A stretch of DNA of 64,000 nt. It comes from Shewanella psychromarinicola (GTDB lineage: Bacteria; Pseudomonadota; Gammaproteobacteria; Enterobacterales; Shewanellaceae). Positions 9,372-16,309 of this stretch are shown here, piece by piece. A program made the translations under genes and the position numbers. The first letter of the stretch is position 1. The number at the start of each line of letters is the position of its first letter. The notes beneath the pieces are model-generated. The model searched no databases. It had not been told where the DNA came from and saw only the letters and a list, made by a program, of their open reading frames with translations. The stretch lies in the NCBI RefSeq assembly GCF_003855155.1, contig NZ_CP034073.1, forward strand, positions 2,232,001-2,296,000, given 5' to 3'.

Positions 9372-9598
9372 AATAAGCTAACTCTTGCTTGCAAATGCGG
9401 GTTCGAGACCCAGTAGACTATTCGAGTATTTTGCTTGGAGTCGTTTGTCGCGTTCTTTCTTGTTATCGGTCTCTCAATAGAGGATCCGTCATTCAATCGA
9501 ACTACGACAAATGAAAGCTTTAGTTGCAGCTAAAGCCTGGGTCTCACATTACCCGAAACTGGGAATTATGTGTAATTAGGTGGGTTTATTATCCATAC
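9372..9598 (-). ncRNA. Candidate bridge/seek RNA region of the IS110 element
   Basis: This noncoding end upstream of the transposase contains compact hairpins, for example GCTTTAG/CTAAAGC at about 9514-9534 and GGGT/ACCC near 9402-9413. On the transposase-sense strand, 9465-9458 reads TAACAAGA, which equals attC bases 8390-8397 at the insertion point. RNA guides from this position are established for IS110 elements. Assigning this exact region and pairing is inference; no match to the other side of the target was found. Confidence 0.5.
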
Positions 9599-9690
9599 AA
9601 GTCACTCAAAAGGACAAATAACAGTTGGTTTTTGCTCCTTCGTCGCTTATTTTAACCAACTATTATTTGCCTCTTAGTGAGGCGTTGAAC
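9599..9690 (+). other. attC-like site b, right part (split by the IS)
   Basis: The site begins at AGTTAAC 8387-8393, continues here, and ends with core GTTGAAC at 9684-9690 (fits GTTRRRY). Inner arms AACAGTTGGTT and AACCAACTATT pair, and the outer arms TCACTCAAAAGG and CCTCTTAGTGAGG pair with bulges. Without the insertion the site is about 99 bases long. Confidence 0.8.
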
Positions 9691-9927
9691 GAAGCCGCTG
9701 CGCGGAGCCAAATCAAGCTTCAATTGACTGTATTACTCGTATTGAATCAGCTAGACTTAAAAAAGATGTGATGGAACACCACAATGACAAGGGAATTTCA
9801 ATGAAACACGTACAAAACAAGCCACATAATCAGTTCAGAACTGCTCTACAGCCCATAGCCAGCATCAAAAAAAGCAAATTCCTATAGCATAAAGCGTACC
9901 AATTAACCTGGACTCGGCATCGGCCAA
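9691..9927 (+). repeat. Cassette body repeat, copy 2
   Basis: This segment starts directly after a GTTGAAC core with AAGCCGCTGCGCGGAGCC one base later. It is homologous over its whole length to 12014-12240. It contains the 28-codon reading frame 9801-9887 but no longer gene. Together with attC site c it forms a short cassette. Confidence 0.7.
9801..9887 (+). CDS. Possible 28-residue small protein (cassette repeat)
   Basis: The frame starts MKHVQNKPH and ends SIKKSKFL. AAGGGA lies 7 bases before the ATG. The repeat copy at 12123-12209 keeps the same start, length, ribosome site and C-terminal TALQP and SIKKSKFL segments while the middle differs. This suggests translation but does not prove it. 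Confidence 0.35.
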   Translation: MKHVQNKPHNQFRTALQPIASIKKSKFL

Positions 9928-9987
9928 GCCCAACAAGCGATTTATGCCATGCAAACAGCGCAACGCATAAATACTAAAACGTTAAAT
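9928..9987 (+). other. attC-like recombination site c
   Basis: Inverse core GCCCAAC at 9928-9934 and core GTTAAAT at 9981-9987 both fit the attC consensus. The inner arms GATTTATGC and GCATAAATAC pair. At 60 bases it is a short attC, nearly identical to site a. Confidence 0.75.
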
Positions 9988-9999
9988 GGCAATGATGGC

Positions 10000-10407
10000 A
10001 TGAAGACTCTTCAGCAGAAAAATGATGAACATTCGAAGTTGATAGCTAAGGAAAGGCATAGCGCACTCTATTTGGCTTTGTCGCTATTTCCAATAGTTAC
10101 AATTTTTGGCTATGACTTCTATCAAGGTTTTTTTGGTAAAGAAGCTCTTGGTTTTCAACCTGCATTTCTAGTGTTTGGTACTTTGCTCTTTGCTTTACCA
10201 TTTCTAGCAATTGGCCAAATGCTCATACTTCCATCTTGGCTCAAGTTGACCTCATATGTATGTATTCAAATCCTATTCACCTCATTGTGGTTTCTCGATG
10301 GATTATTATGGCTTGCAATAATTCCGCTGATTGTAATTTTTGGCATACTACAGTACCAATTACCTGAGATCCGGAAATCCACAGAGCAAAATGAAAATGC
10401 CACTTAA
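10000..10407 (+). CDS. Small membrane protein of unknown function (cassette gene)
   Basis: From ATG 10000 the protein has 135 residues (MKTLQQKNDEHSK) with a charged N-terminus and three to four hydrophobic stretches, such as ALSLFPIVTIFGY, FLVFGTLLFALPFLAIGQML and LAIIPLIVIFGILQY. The frame is open back to 9949, but that part lies in attC site c and is not considered coding. The stop at 10405-10407 overlaps the inverse core of attC site d, the usual layout of a cassette gene. I do not recognise a family. Confidence 0.6.
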   Translation: MKTLQQKNDEHSKLIAKERHSALYLALSLFPIVTIFGYDFYQGFFGKEALGFQPAFLVFGTLLFALPFLAIGQMLILPSWLKLTSYVCIQILFTSLWFLDGLLWLAIIPLIVIFGILQYQLPEIRKSTEQNENAT

Positions 10408-10502
10408 CAAGCTGCTAAATTCAGATTCACCAAGGCTGTCATGCCATTTGCTGAGCAAATCGCCCGCCAGCACATGGCTCACTTATTAGCAGGGCGTTAA
10501 AC
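10402..10502 (+). other. attC-like recombination site d
   Basis: Inverse core ACTTAAC at 10402-10408 and core GTTAAAC at 10496-10502 both fit the consensus exactly. The arms AAGCTGCTAA and TTAGCAGGGC pair with one bulge. Length is 101 bases. Confidence 0.85.
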
Positions 10503-10556
10503 CTCTAAACCAACGTTTAGAGTATAATTCAAACTTTAAAAGGAACTTAAAAGAAA

Positions 10557-11525
10557 ATGAGTGAAATAATATTATGTAATCGCACTTATAGTGCAAGTGT
10601 ATTTAAAAATGAGTGTGGCATTGGGATTGAGTTGGCTTCATCTCTTACTTGTGCCAACCCAGATATGATTATCGCTAATACGCCTTATTTATTAAAAAAT
10701 GGTAATTCAGCTGTTTGTAAAGCATCATTAGCAAAACTATCTAATCCTTCAATTACAAAAAACCTGACGAGCTTAGCTTTATCTTTTGGTGGTGATAATC
10801 TGATTTCTCTTTCGTCTATTAGCTCTCAACTGCAAGAGTATAATGTGGGGTTAATGGGCGCATCAACCAGTGTCTACGCAAATAGAATGGGAGGCTTTGT
10901 TGGCTCAGTTAAAAACTACCAATCTGCTTTAATTGAATATAGCCAAGTAGCAAAAAGTAAATCACCTCTTAAAGTAGCCGCTAAACAAAAAGCCAAAATG
11001 GCTTTCGATAAAATGCAAAATAGCTTTAAACACGAAGTTAAGGTTGTAACAAGCCAAGTTAAATCGAGTCGCGGTACACCACTGACTAATTTTGACCGAG
11101 GTGCAAATATCGCCAAAAGTAGTAGGAATATGGCTAAATTAGACATAATGACACCTGTTCAAGCTGACAAGATTGTTAAATTTACTAAATACGCAAAAGT
11201 TTTAGGTAATGGTCTTACCATTATCGACTTTGGTAGTCGTGTAGGTAATATTCAGAATAGCTATAAAGCAGGTGGTAACTGGGAACGTGAAATGTTTATT
11301 GAGTCTAGTAGCTTTGCTGCTAGTGCAGCTACAGGAATTGGCGTAGTCAATGTAGGAGCGGGAGCCTTAACATTTTTAATGGTGGCGACACCTATTGGTT
11401 GGATTGGTTTAATAGTGGGTGGCTTGGTTGTTGCAGGTGCGGCGGCGACCGCATCAATAGGAATGAATAATATTATTAAAGACAATGCAGGTAATACATA
11501 TGATGCATTAATTAAAAGTTTATAA
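10557..11525 (+). CDS. Candidate pore-forming toxin/effector (cassette gene)
   Basis: The 322-residue protein has no signal peptide. The first 240 residues are mostly polar and rich in Ser, Lys and Ala with likely helices. Residues of about 250-305 form a long Gly/Ala/Val-rich hydrophobic hairpin (FAASAATGIGVVNVGAGALTF, then ATPIGWIGLIVGGLVVAGAA), followed by a short polar tail. This layout, a soluble protein with a C-terminal hydrophobic hairpin, is that of colicin-like or type VI pore-forming toxins. The next gene starts 4 bases after the stop and encodes a small membrane protein, as expected for an immunity protein against a pore former. The toxin role is inferred from architecture only; no family was recognised. 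Confidence 0.55.
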   Translation: MSEIILCNRTYSASVFKNECGIGIELASSLTCANPDMIIANTPYLLKNGNSAVCKASLAKLSNPSITKNLTSLALSFGGDNLISLSSISSQLQEYNVGLMGASTSVYANRMGGFVGSVKNYQSALIEYSQVAKSKSPLKVAAKQKAKMAFDKMQNSFKHEVKVVTSQVKSSRGTPLTNFDRGANIAKSSRNMAKLDIMTPVQADKIVKFTKYAKVLGNGLTIIDFGSRVGNIQNSYKAGGNWEREMFIESSSFAASAATGIGVVNVGAGALTFLMVATPIGWIGLIVGGLVVAGAAATASIGMNNIIKDNAGNTYDALIKSL

Positions 11526-11529
11526 ATTA

Positions 11530-11907
11530 ATGAATACTATAACAATGCTAGTTGGAGTAATGATCGCTGCCTCAATGGTGAGCGGTGTCTTATATGTTGC
11601 TTTTGGACAAATCACTGTACGGAAGTTAAGGAAAAACCCTAAAACTAAAGGTCTACTCGGTGTCGAGTATGCCAGTGGTTGGGATATTATTAATGTAGCT
11701 CAAGCATTTTCTCTTCCAAGGTCTTGGACTCGGAAAATCGAAAAGAGTAAATTTTCATTCTTTTATGCTAATGCAACCGTATTATATGAAAATACAACCA
11801 AATTTGATCAGGTATTAGGTTTTGTGTTTTATTGGGTATTAACAACTACTGGACTGTCTGGAGCTTTATTAGTATTGCTCAATTATATTGGGATTTTCAG
11901 TGAATAG
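11530..11907 (+). CDS. Candidate membrane immunity protein (cassette gene)
   Basis: This 125-residue protein has an N-terminal hydrophobic segment (TMLVGVMIAASMVSGVLYVAF), a polar middle of about 65 residues, and a C-terminal hydrophobic segment (VFYWVLTTTGLSGALLVLLNYIGIF). It starts 4 bases after the candidate toxin and shares the cassette, whose attC follows within 3 bases. A two-TM partner encoded directly after a protein with a pore-like hairpin suggests immunity at the inner membrane. A role as a membrane component of some other two-gene system cannot be excluded. Confidence 0.5.
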   Translation: MNTITMLVGVMIAASMVSGVLYVAFGQITVRKLRKNPKTKGLLGVEYASGWDIINVAQAFSLPRSWTRKIEKSKFSFFYANATVLYENTTKFDQVLGFVFYWVLTTTGLSGALLVLLNYIGIFSE

Positions 11908-11909
11908 AG

Positions 11910-12013
11910 GCTTAACAAGAGACTTTAAACGGAACAAAAAACCGTTGACTTTTTGTTCACTCCGTTCACTTATTTTAGCCAACAATTTTTTGCCTGTTAA
12001 TTAGGCGTTGAAC
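11910..12013 (+). other. attC-like recombination site e
   Basis: Inverse core GCTTAAC at 11910-11916 and core GTTGAAC at 12007-12013 fit the consensus exactly. An inner hairpin forms from AACGGAACAAAAA and related bases near the 3' half (TTTTTGTTCACTCCGTT). Length is 104 bases. Confidence 0.8.
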
Positions 12014-12240
12014 TAAGCCGCTGCGCGGAGCCAAATGCTGACTCAATCGAGTATATTATCCTCATTGAATCAGCTAGACTTAAAAAGATGTGATGGAACA
12101 CTACAATGACAAGGGAATTTCAATGGAATACATACAAATCACGCAATATATTCTGTTTAAAACTGCTCTACAGCCCAGATTCAGCATCAAAAAAAGCAAA
12201 TTCTTATAGCATAAAACATACCGATTAATATGGATGTGGC
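12014..12240 (+). repeat. Cassette body repeat, copy 3
   Basis: This copy starts one base after a GTTGAAC core with AAGCCGCTGCGCGGAGCC and runs collinearly with 9691-9918. It diverges exactly at GGCAT, where the PspC gene begins, whereas copy 2 continues into attC site c. It includes the small frame 12123-12209. Confidence 0.7.
12123..12209 (+). CDS. Possible 28-residue small protein (second copy)
   Basis: The frame starts MEYIQITQY and ends SIKKSKFL, with AAGGGA 7 bases before the ATG. It is the homologue of 9801-9887 with equal length. Whether it is translated is unknown. Confidence 0.35.
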   Translation: MEYIQITQYILFKTALQPRFSIKKSKFL

Positions 12241-12480
12241 ATGGAAAGTCTAGATAATATAAAAGTTCTAACTCGTGGAGAATCCGCGATTCTTGCTGGA
12301 GTTTGTTCAGGTATTGCGGAATATTATAATTTGCGAAAAAACGGCATTAGGTTAGCATTTTTGTTAACTAGCTTGTTTTTTGCGATTCCTGTATTGGCTT
12401 ATGTTGTTTTGTGGTTAGTTTTACCCAAATATCCGACGACAGAAGCGATGGCTCGTCACTTACGGCGAAAGAAGTTATAA
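12241..12480 (+). CDS. PspC-domain protein (cassette gene)
   Basis: This 79-residue protein has a PspC domain: LTRGESAILAGVCSGIAEYYNLRKNGIRLAF, then one membrane segment LLTSLFFAIPVLAYVVLWLVLPK and a basic tail. PspC domains occur in the phage-shock envelope stress response and in small stand-alone membrane proteins. Only the single domain is present, so this is not full-length PspC. The start falls at the point where the cassette repeat ends; the upstream repeat may supply promoter and leader. An attC-like site follows 12 bases after the stop. Confidence 0.75.
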   Translation: MESLDNIKVLTRGESAILAGVCSGIAEYYNLRKNGIRLAFLLTSLFFAIPVLAYVVLWLVLPKYPTTEAMARHLRRKKL

Positions 12481-12492
12481 AGAAAATATGGC

Positions 12493-12549
12493 AGCTAACA
12501 AATAAGGATAGGCCGCGCGAAGCCTCGTTCTTATCCCAAGTGTTAGGGC
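12493..12549 (+). other. Degenerate attC-like site f
   Basis: Inverse core AGCTAAC and core GTTAGGG (12542-12548) each depart from the consensus at one base. The arms CTAACAAATAAGGATAGG and CTTATCCCAAGTGTTAG pair imperfectly. It lies where an attC is expected between two cassette genes. Confidence 0.5.
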
Positions 12550-12568
12550 GTAATATCGAGAATGGCGT

Positions 12569-13276
12569 ATGAAAATAAGATTATTTTGTTTCATTTTGTA
12601 CTTATGGAGTTCTTTTTCTATGTCTGAAGAGTGTGTTGTATTACTTCATGGGATGGCTCGTTCCGATAGCTCTATGAATAAAATGGAGACGAAGCTTAAA
12701 GAGGCAGGTTATACCGTCGTGAATTTTGACTACCCATCAACGCAGCATAATATTGAGAGTATAGCCACAGATTACCTTCCTAATGCTATAGCTCAATGTA
12801 AACCTAACGTAATCATAAATTTTGTGACACATTCTCTTGGTGGGATTGTGTTACGTAAATATTTAAGCGATAACAAACTAGAACGCCTAGGCCGTGTGGT
12901 AATGCTAGGTCCGCCGAATAAAGGAAGTGAGGTTGTTGATAAACTAAAAAATGTTCCAGGTTTTGAATTTATTAATGGTCCAGCGGGTATGGAATTAAGT
13001 ACTGATAAAACAAGTGTTCCAAACTTACTTGGGGCGGTCACCTATCCAGTAGGAATAATAGCAGGCAGTTCAACTATTAACCCAATACTTTCTCAAATGC
13101 TTCCAAATCCTGATGACGGTAAGGTGTCAGTCGAGAACACAAAGGTGGAAGGGATGGCTGATCACATAATTCTCCCCGTTTCTCACCCATTTCTTATGCG
13201 AAATGACGAAGTGATTAGGCAAGTTAAAAGTTTCCTAAAAACAGGGAAGTTTCAGCATAGTATAGTTTCGCCCTAA
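12569..13276 (+). CDS. Exported lipase-like alpha/beta hydrolase (cassette gene)
   Basis: The 235-residue protein begins with a hydrophobic signal sequence (MKIRLFCFILYLWSSFSMS). It has the oxyanion-hole segment VVLLHGMARS, the nucleophile elbow THSLGG with Ser at about residue 90, and a late His in VSHPFLMR. These are hallmarks of a triacylglycerol lipase-like hydrolase; the first Gly of GxSxG is Thr, as in several bacterial lipases. It probably acts in the periplasm or outside the cell on an ester of unknown nature. The stop overlaps CCCTAAC, the start of a further attC-like end whose partner is missing. This looks like the end of the array. Confidence 0.75.
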   Translation: MKIRLFCFILYLWSSFSMSEECVVLLHGMARSDSSMNKMETKLKEAGYTVVNFDYPSTQHNIESIATDYLPNAIAQCKPNVIINFVTHSLGGIVLRKYLSDNKLERLGRVVMLGPPNKGSEVVDKLKNVPGFEFINGPAGMELSTDKTSVPNLLGAVTYPVGIIAGSSTINPILSQMLPNPDDGKVSVENTKVEGMADHIILPVSHPFLMRNDEVIRQVKSFLKTGKFQHSIVSP

Positions 13277-13856
13277 CACAGATGAGCCTCTCTTATTGTG
13301 AATTATTTTATAATAAAGAATGCTGCCTGACGCTTTTCAGATCCTTTAGTACTTTAAAAAATGAGTGGCTTATTTTTGCAACACCAGACCAAGAGGAAAC
13401 CAACGGCTGTTCCCTCTTTACTCTTTTATAAGAGAATTGGGCCCAGCCATTCCGGCAATATTTTCCCCATTGACTTAAACAACAGAAGCGAAAAGGTCGC
13501 CATGGGGATTGATCCTGCTTTTGACTTAGTTTTAGCGTTCCTCGGTTCATCTTACAGTAAAGAGTGAAAATGCTAACGCTTCCAATGGGGATCTGATGTG
13601 AATGGATTCACGAATGTAGTGATGGCACGGTCAATGATGTTTCCGACATCATAATGACATTTCCCAAATCCATATGGTTCAGATGCCAATGAACGACCTG
13701 TACCGCGAAAGCTAGCCTGCAATGATAAGTCTCTGGCGATAATGTTCAGTTAGAGTCTGATTAATCAATATTATCGAGGGCGTTACATTATTTACTTGTG
13801 AATAATGAACTTGTTATGCTAATTTCTTGCGAACTCAACATCATGATGGAATATGA
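13277..13856. repeat. Intergenic region with dispersed repeat, copy B
   Basis: This 580-base stretch has no convincing gene. At 13380-13600 it holds the second copy of the noncoding repeat of 6282-6440, with the blocks ACCAAGAGGAAACCAACGGC, CGAAAAGGTCGCCATGGGG and GAAAATGCTAACGCTTCC in the same order. The rest (13606-13740) has short inverted repeats. A frame at 13361-13567 is read-through of the repeat. Confidence 0.6.
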
Positions 13857-14573
13857 ATGCGTTATCTACTGCTAGCCATGCTGCTAACCTTAACTGGTTG
13901 CGCAAGTAAACAACCTCCTTTTAGCCTTGTTATCGACCCCTTATTGCCCTCTGTCATTAATTATAGCGGTGAAATTGATCCAGATAATGTTGCCGCTTTT
14001 GAACAAGGCATGGCAAATAGTCCAACTCAAATAACCTCATTGATTATTAACAGTGGTGGGGGAGATGTACTTGCTGGCATACGATTAGGAGAGTTGGTAT
14101 ATCAGCACAAATTAAAGGTCACAGTTGATAAAGTCTGTGCGTCATCTTGTGCTAATTATGTTGTAACCGCCAGTGATGAAGTGACTATAAAACAAGATGC
14201 CCTGTTAGGTTGGCATGGTGGGGTGTTACAACCACTATTATACGGCTCGGAAGACTTCCATAAGTACAACAAAAGTATGGTTGAATATATTATGGCGTGG
14301 GCAGAGGCCGAGCGCGTCTTTTTTGACATGGTTAAGGTCAATCAAGCTGTCACGGTATTGGGGATGATGCCAGGCTTAAAAGGTAAACGAGACACGCCAT
14401 TATATAGTTATGACCAGCAAACGTTAAAGGCGTTAGGTTTACATATTACTTTTGAAGACAAGCAAGCAACGGTTTCTAAAACTGGCGAAGAAATTGTACA
14501 AATATTTAGCTTAAGCCCTGAAGTATTGGACACTTTACTGATGCAGCATGCACAAAGGTTGCAGCAATTGTAA
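13857..14573 (+). CDS. Lipoprotein with ClpP/crotonase-like domain
   Basis: The 238-residue protein has a lipobox (MLLTLTGC, Cys at about residue 15), so it is probably a lipid-anchored periplasmic protein. The body has a ClpP-like fold signature: IINSGGGDVLAGIRLGELV followed by CASSCANYVVTASDEVTI, where the Ser before Cys matches the position of the catalytic Ser in ClpP/SppA-like proteins. Similar periplasmic ClpP-like proteins are common but uncharacterised. Peptidase activity is unproven. A perfect 15-bp hairpin lies 46 bases after the stop. Confidence 0.7.
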   Translation: MRYLLLAMLLTLTGCASKQPPFSLVIDPLLPSVINYSGEIDPDNVAAFEQGMANSPTQITSLIINSGGGDVLAGIRLGELVYQHKLKVTVDKVCASSCANYVVTASDEVTIKQDALLGWHGGVLQPLLYGSEDFHKYNKSMVEYIMAWAEAERVFFDMVKVNQAVTVLGMMPGLKGKRDTPLYSYDQQTLKALGLHITFEDKQATVSKTGEEIVQIFSLSPEVLDTLLMQHAQRLQQL

Positions 14574-14597
14574 TTAAGTTAGCTTGTCTTTTAAGTG

Positions 14598-14715
14598 ATG
14601 GCCTGCGGCCACTAACGCTTAAGATCGCAAGGTTTCACCTTGCGATCTTAATTCAAACGAAGTTTGAAAAGTCTGGTGTGGGTGAAGCGCCACGACGTTA
14701 GTGGCCGTAGGCCAT
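14598..14715. repeat. Nested inverted repeat between convergent genes
   Basis: The outer arms (14598-14617 and 14696-14715) are complementary 20-mers with one mismatch and belong to the ATGGCC repeat family of 6100-6264. Inside is a perfect 15-bp stem, 14619-14633 with 14637-14651, closed by a 3-base loop. The element stands between convergent genes and could end transcription from both sides; there is no long T-run after the inner stem. Confidence 0.8.
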
Positions 14716-14767
14716 AAAAAGATGTAAAGGTTGACCCTTTTGCCAACCCACAGCAAATCCATCAACC

Positions 14768-16075
14768 CTAAAGCAAATCCTTCATTCTGTGGTACAACAT
14801 CCCTGCTGCCAGCAATGGCGATCGCAACATAGGTCCACCGGGGAAGGTCATGTGCTTAATATCATTAAACACATCAATACGCTGTGACTGCTGGCTAATC
14901 GCTTCAGCAATTAACCTTGCGGCCATGTGAGTGGCGTTCACCCCATGGCCGGCATAGGCTTGGGCAAAGTAGATGTTGGCTGCGTCAGGTAAACGGCCGA
15001 TTTGCGGCATCCGATTGGCGCCGATACCCATCATGCCACCCCATTCATAATCAATTTTGATGCCTTTTAATTGTGGGAAGACCTTTTCAAGATTAGGCCT
15101 TAATTCAGCTTCAATATTTTTGGGGTCTTTACCTGAATAAGTACATAAACCACCAAAGAGTAGGCGGCGGTCTGCTGATAAGTGGAAGTAATCTAACGCC
15201 ACACGCATGTCGGCAAAGGCCATATTTTGCGGAATAACACTGGCACATTGTTGTTCGGTTAACGGTTCTGTGGCTAATAAATAGGTGCCTGTTGGCAACA
15301 CTTTCCCGCCAAGAAAAGGGCTTAATGTATTGCCGATATAACCATTGCCTGCCAATACCAGATAGTCACAGATCACTTCACCTTCGGCGGTGATCACTTT
15401 GGGTTTACTGCCCTTGATGATTTTTTCTGCGGCGCTGTATTCAAATAATTGGGCACCAAGTTCACGTGCAACACGTGCTTCGCCTAGGGCTAAATTAAGT
15501 GGGTGTAAATGTCCGCTGCCCATATCGACCAAGGCGCCTTGGTAAAAGTCTGAACCGATAACGTCACCAATTTGCGAACGATCAAGCAGTTTGATTGATT
15601 TTTGATAACCTTGGTCTTTCAGATCTTGGTATTCTGCCGCTAAATCATCCATGTGCCGTGGCTTTACGGCTAAATCACAATAACCCATGTGTAAGTCGCA
15701 ATCGATTTTGTGCTCGGCAATGCGCTCGGTAACGATATCAACCGCTTCAAAACCCATTTGCTGAATGGCTTTTACGCCTTCGTCGCCAATTTGATTACGG
15801 AACTGGGTGGCGTCATGACCGATCCCACGGATCAACTCACCACCATTGCGTCCCGAGGCGCCCCAGCCAATGCGTTTAGCTTCGAGCAATGCGACACTGT
15901 AGCCACGTTGTCTGAGTTCAATGGCGGTATTAATGCCACTAAATCCACCGCCAACAATACACACATCGACAGTTAGCTGTTCGGTTAGCTTGGGATGCGA
16001 GTAAAGCTCTTTTGCGGTCGCCACATAAAAGGAGTCTGGGTAGTGTTGGCTATGGATCGGGGATTTACGTGGCAT
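14768..16075 (-). CDS. puuB: Gamma-glutamylputrescine oxidoreductase, copy 1
   Basis: The 435-residue FAD-dependent DAO-family protein has a dinucleotide-binding GGGFSG at about residues 42-47, then the GWGASGRNGGELIRGIG motif and a late AQAYAGHGVNATHMA motif. The family in the Puu pathway oxidises gamma-glutamylputrescine to the aldehyde with release of ammonia and H2O2. It is divergent from puuR, with candidate operators between them. A second, related enzyme lies at 25490-26776. Sequence differences suggest they are old paralogues rather than a recent duplication. Family assignment is firm; the exact substrate of each copy is inferred. Confidence 0.85.
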   Translation of the reverse strand: MPRKSPIHSQHYPDSFYVATAKELYSHPKLTEQLTVDVCIVGGGFSGINTAIELRQRGYSVALLEAKRIGWGASGRNGGELIRGIGHDATQFRNQIGDEGVKAIQQMGFEAVDIVTERIAEHKIDCDLHMGYCDLAVKPRHMDDLAAEYQDLKDQGYQKSIKLLDRSQIGDVIGSDFYQGALVDMGSGHLHPLNLALGEARVARELGAQLFEYSAAEKIIKGSKPKVITAEGEVICDYLVLAGNGYIGNTLSPFLGGKVLPTGTYLLATEPLTEQQCASVIPQNMAFADMRVALDYFHLSADRRLLFGGLCTYSGKDPKNIEAELRPNLEKVFPQLKGIKIDYEWGGMMGIGANRMPQIGRLPDAANIYFAQAYAGHGVNATHMAARLIAEAISQQSQRIDVFNDIKHMTFPGGPMLRSPLLAAGMLYHRMKDLL

Positions 16076-16168
16076 AAATACTCCAAGCTATTGATTGCGA
16101 TTATAATCATAACGTTTAAATGAATAGTCAGATGCAGTGTAAGTCATCTAGGGTGTGCATTTTATTTA

Positions 16169-16271
16169 ACACTTATTTAGTGTAAAATACAATTGCTTTG
16201 ATTTAAGCAAGTTATCATGCTTGATCGCTAGCATTTTTTTGTTAAAGTGTTAATAATCTGCAACACTTTAA
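16169..16271. promoter_or_regulatory. Candidate PuuR operators between puuB and puuR
   Basis: Two inverted repeats lie in the divergent gap. The first, ACACT-TATTT-AGTGT, is at 16169-16183. The second pairs TTAAAGTGTT (16242-16251) with AACACTTTAA (16262-16271). Related boxes occur at 2837, 17161 and 25388-25448, all next to putrescine genes. Assignment to PuuR is inferred from position and recurrence. Confidence 0.5.
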
Positions 16272-16309
16272 TAACAAGTCATGGGTCAACATTTACTAGG
16301 AGAACGAAT

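Larger units (their letters stand above)
8394..9598 (-). mobile_element. IS110-family insertion sequence inside an attC site
   Basis: The element is about 1.2 kb. Joining GTTAAC (ending 8393) to AAGTCACTC (from 9599) restores an attC left end without any base left over, so the boundaries are near 8394 and 9598, with AAG present at both edges. No target duplication is seen, as expected for IS110. Short imperfect inverted ends share TATGG (8401-8405 and its complement at 9593-9597). It contains one transposase gene on the minus strand and a noncoding region of about 227 bases upstream of it. Confidence 0.8.

Noticed and set aside
13361..13567. Open frame of 68 codons
   Set aside because: It runs through a diverged copy of the noncoding repeat at 6282; the two copies do not keep a common frame.
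6000..14767. Integron integrase gene
   Set aside because: No frame in this block has the tyrosine recombinase motifs or the IntI-specific helix; the only such recombinase is the island integrase at 31944.
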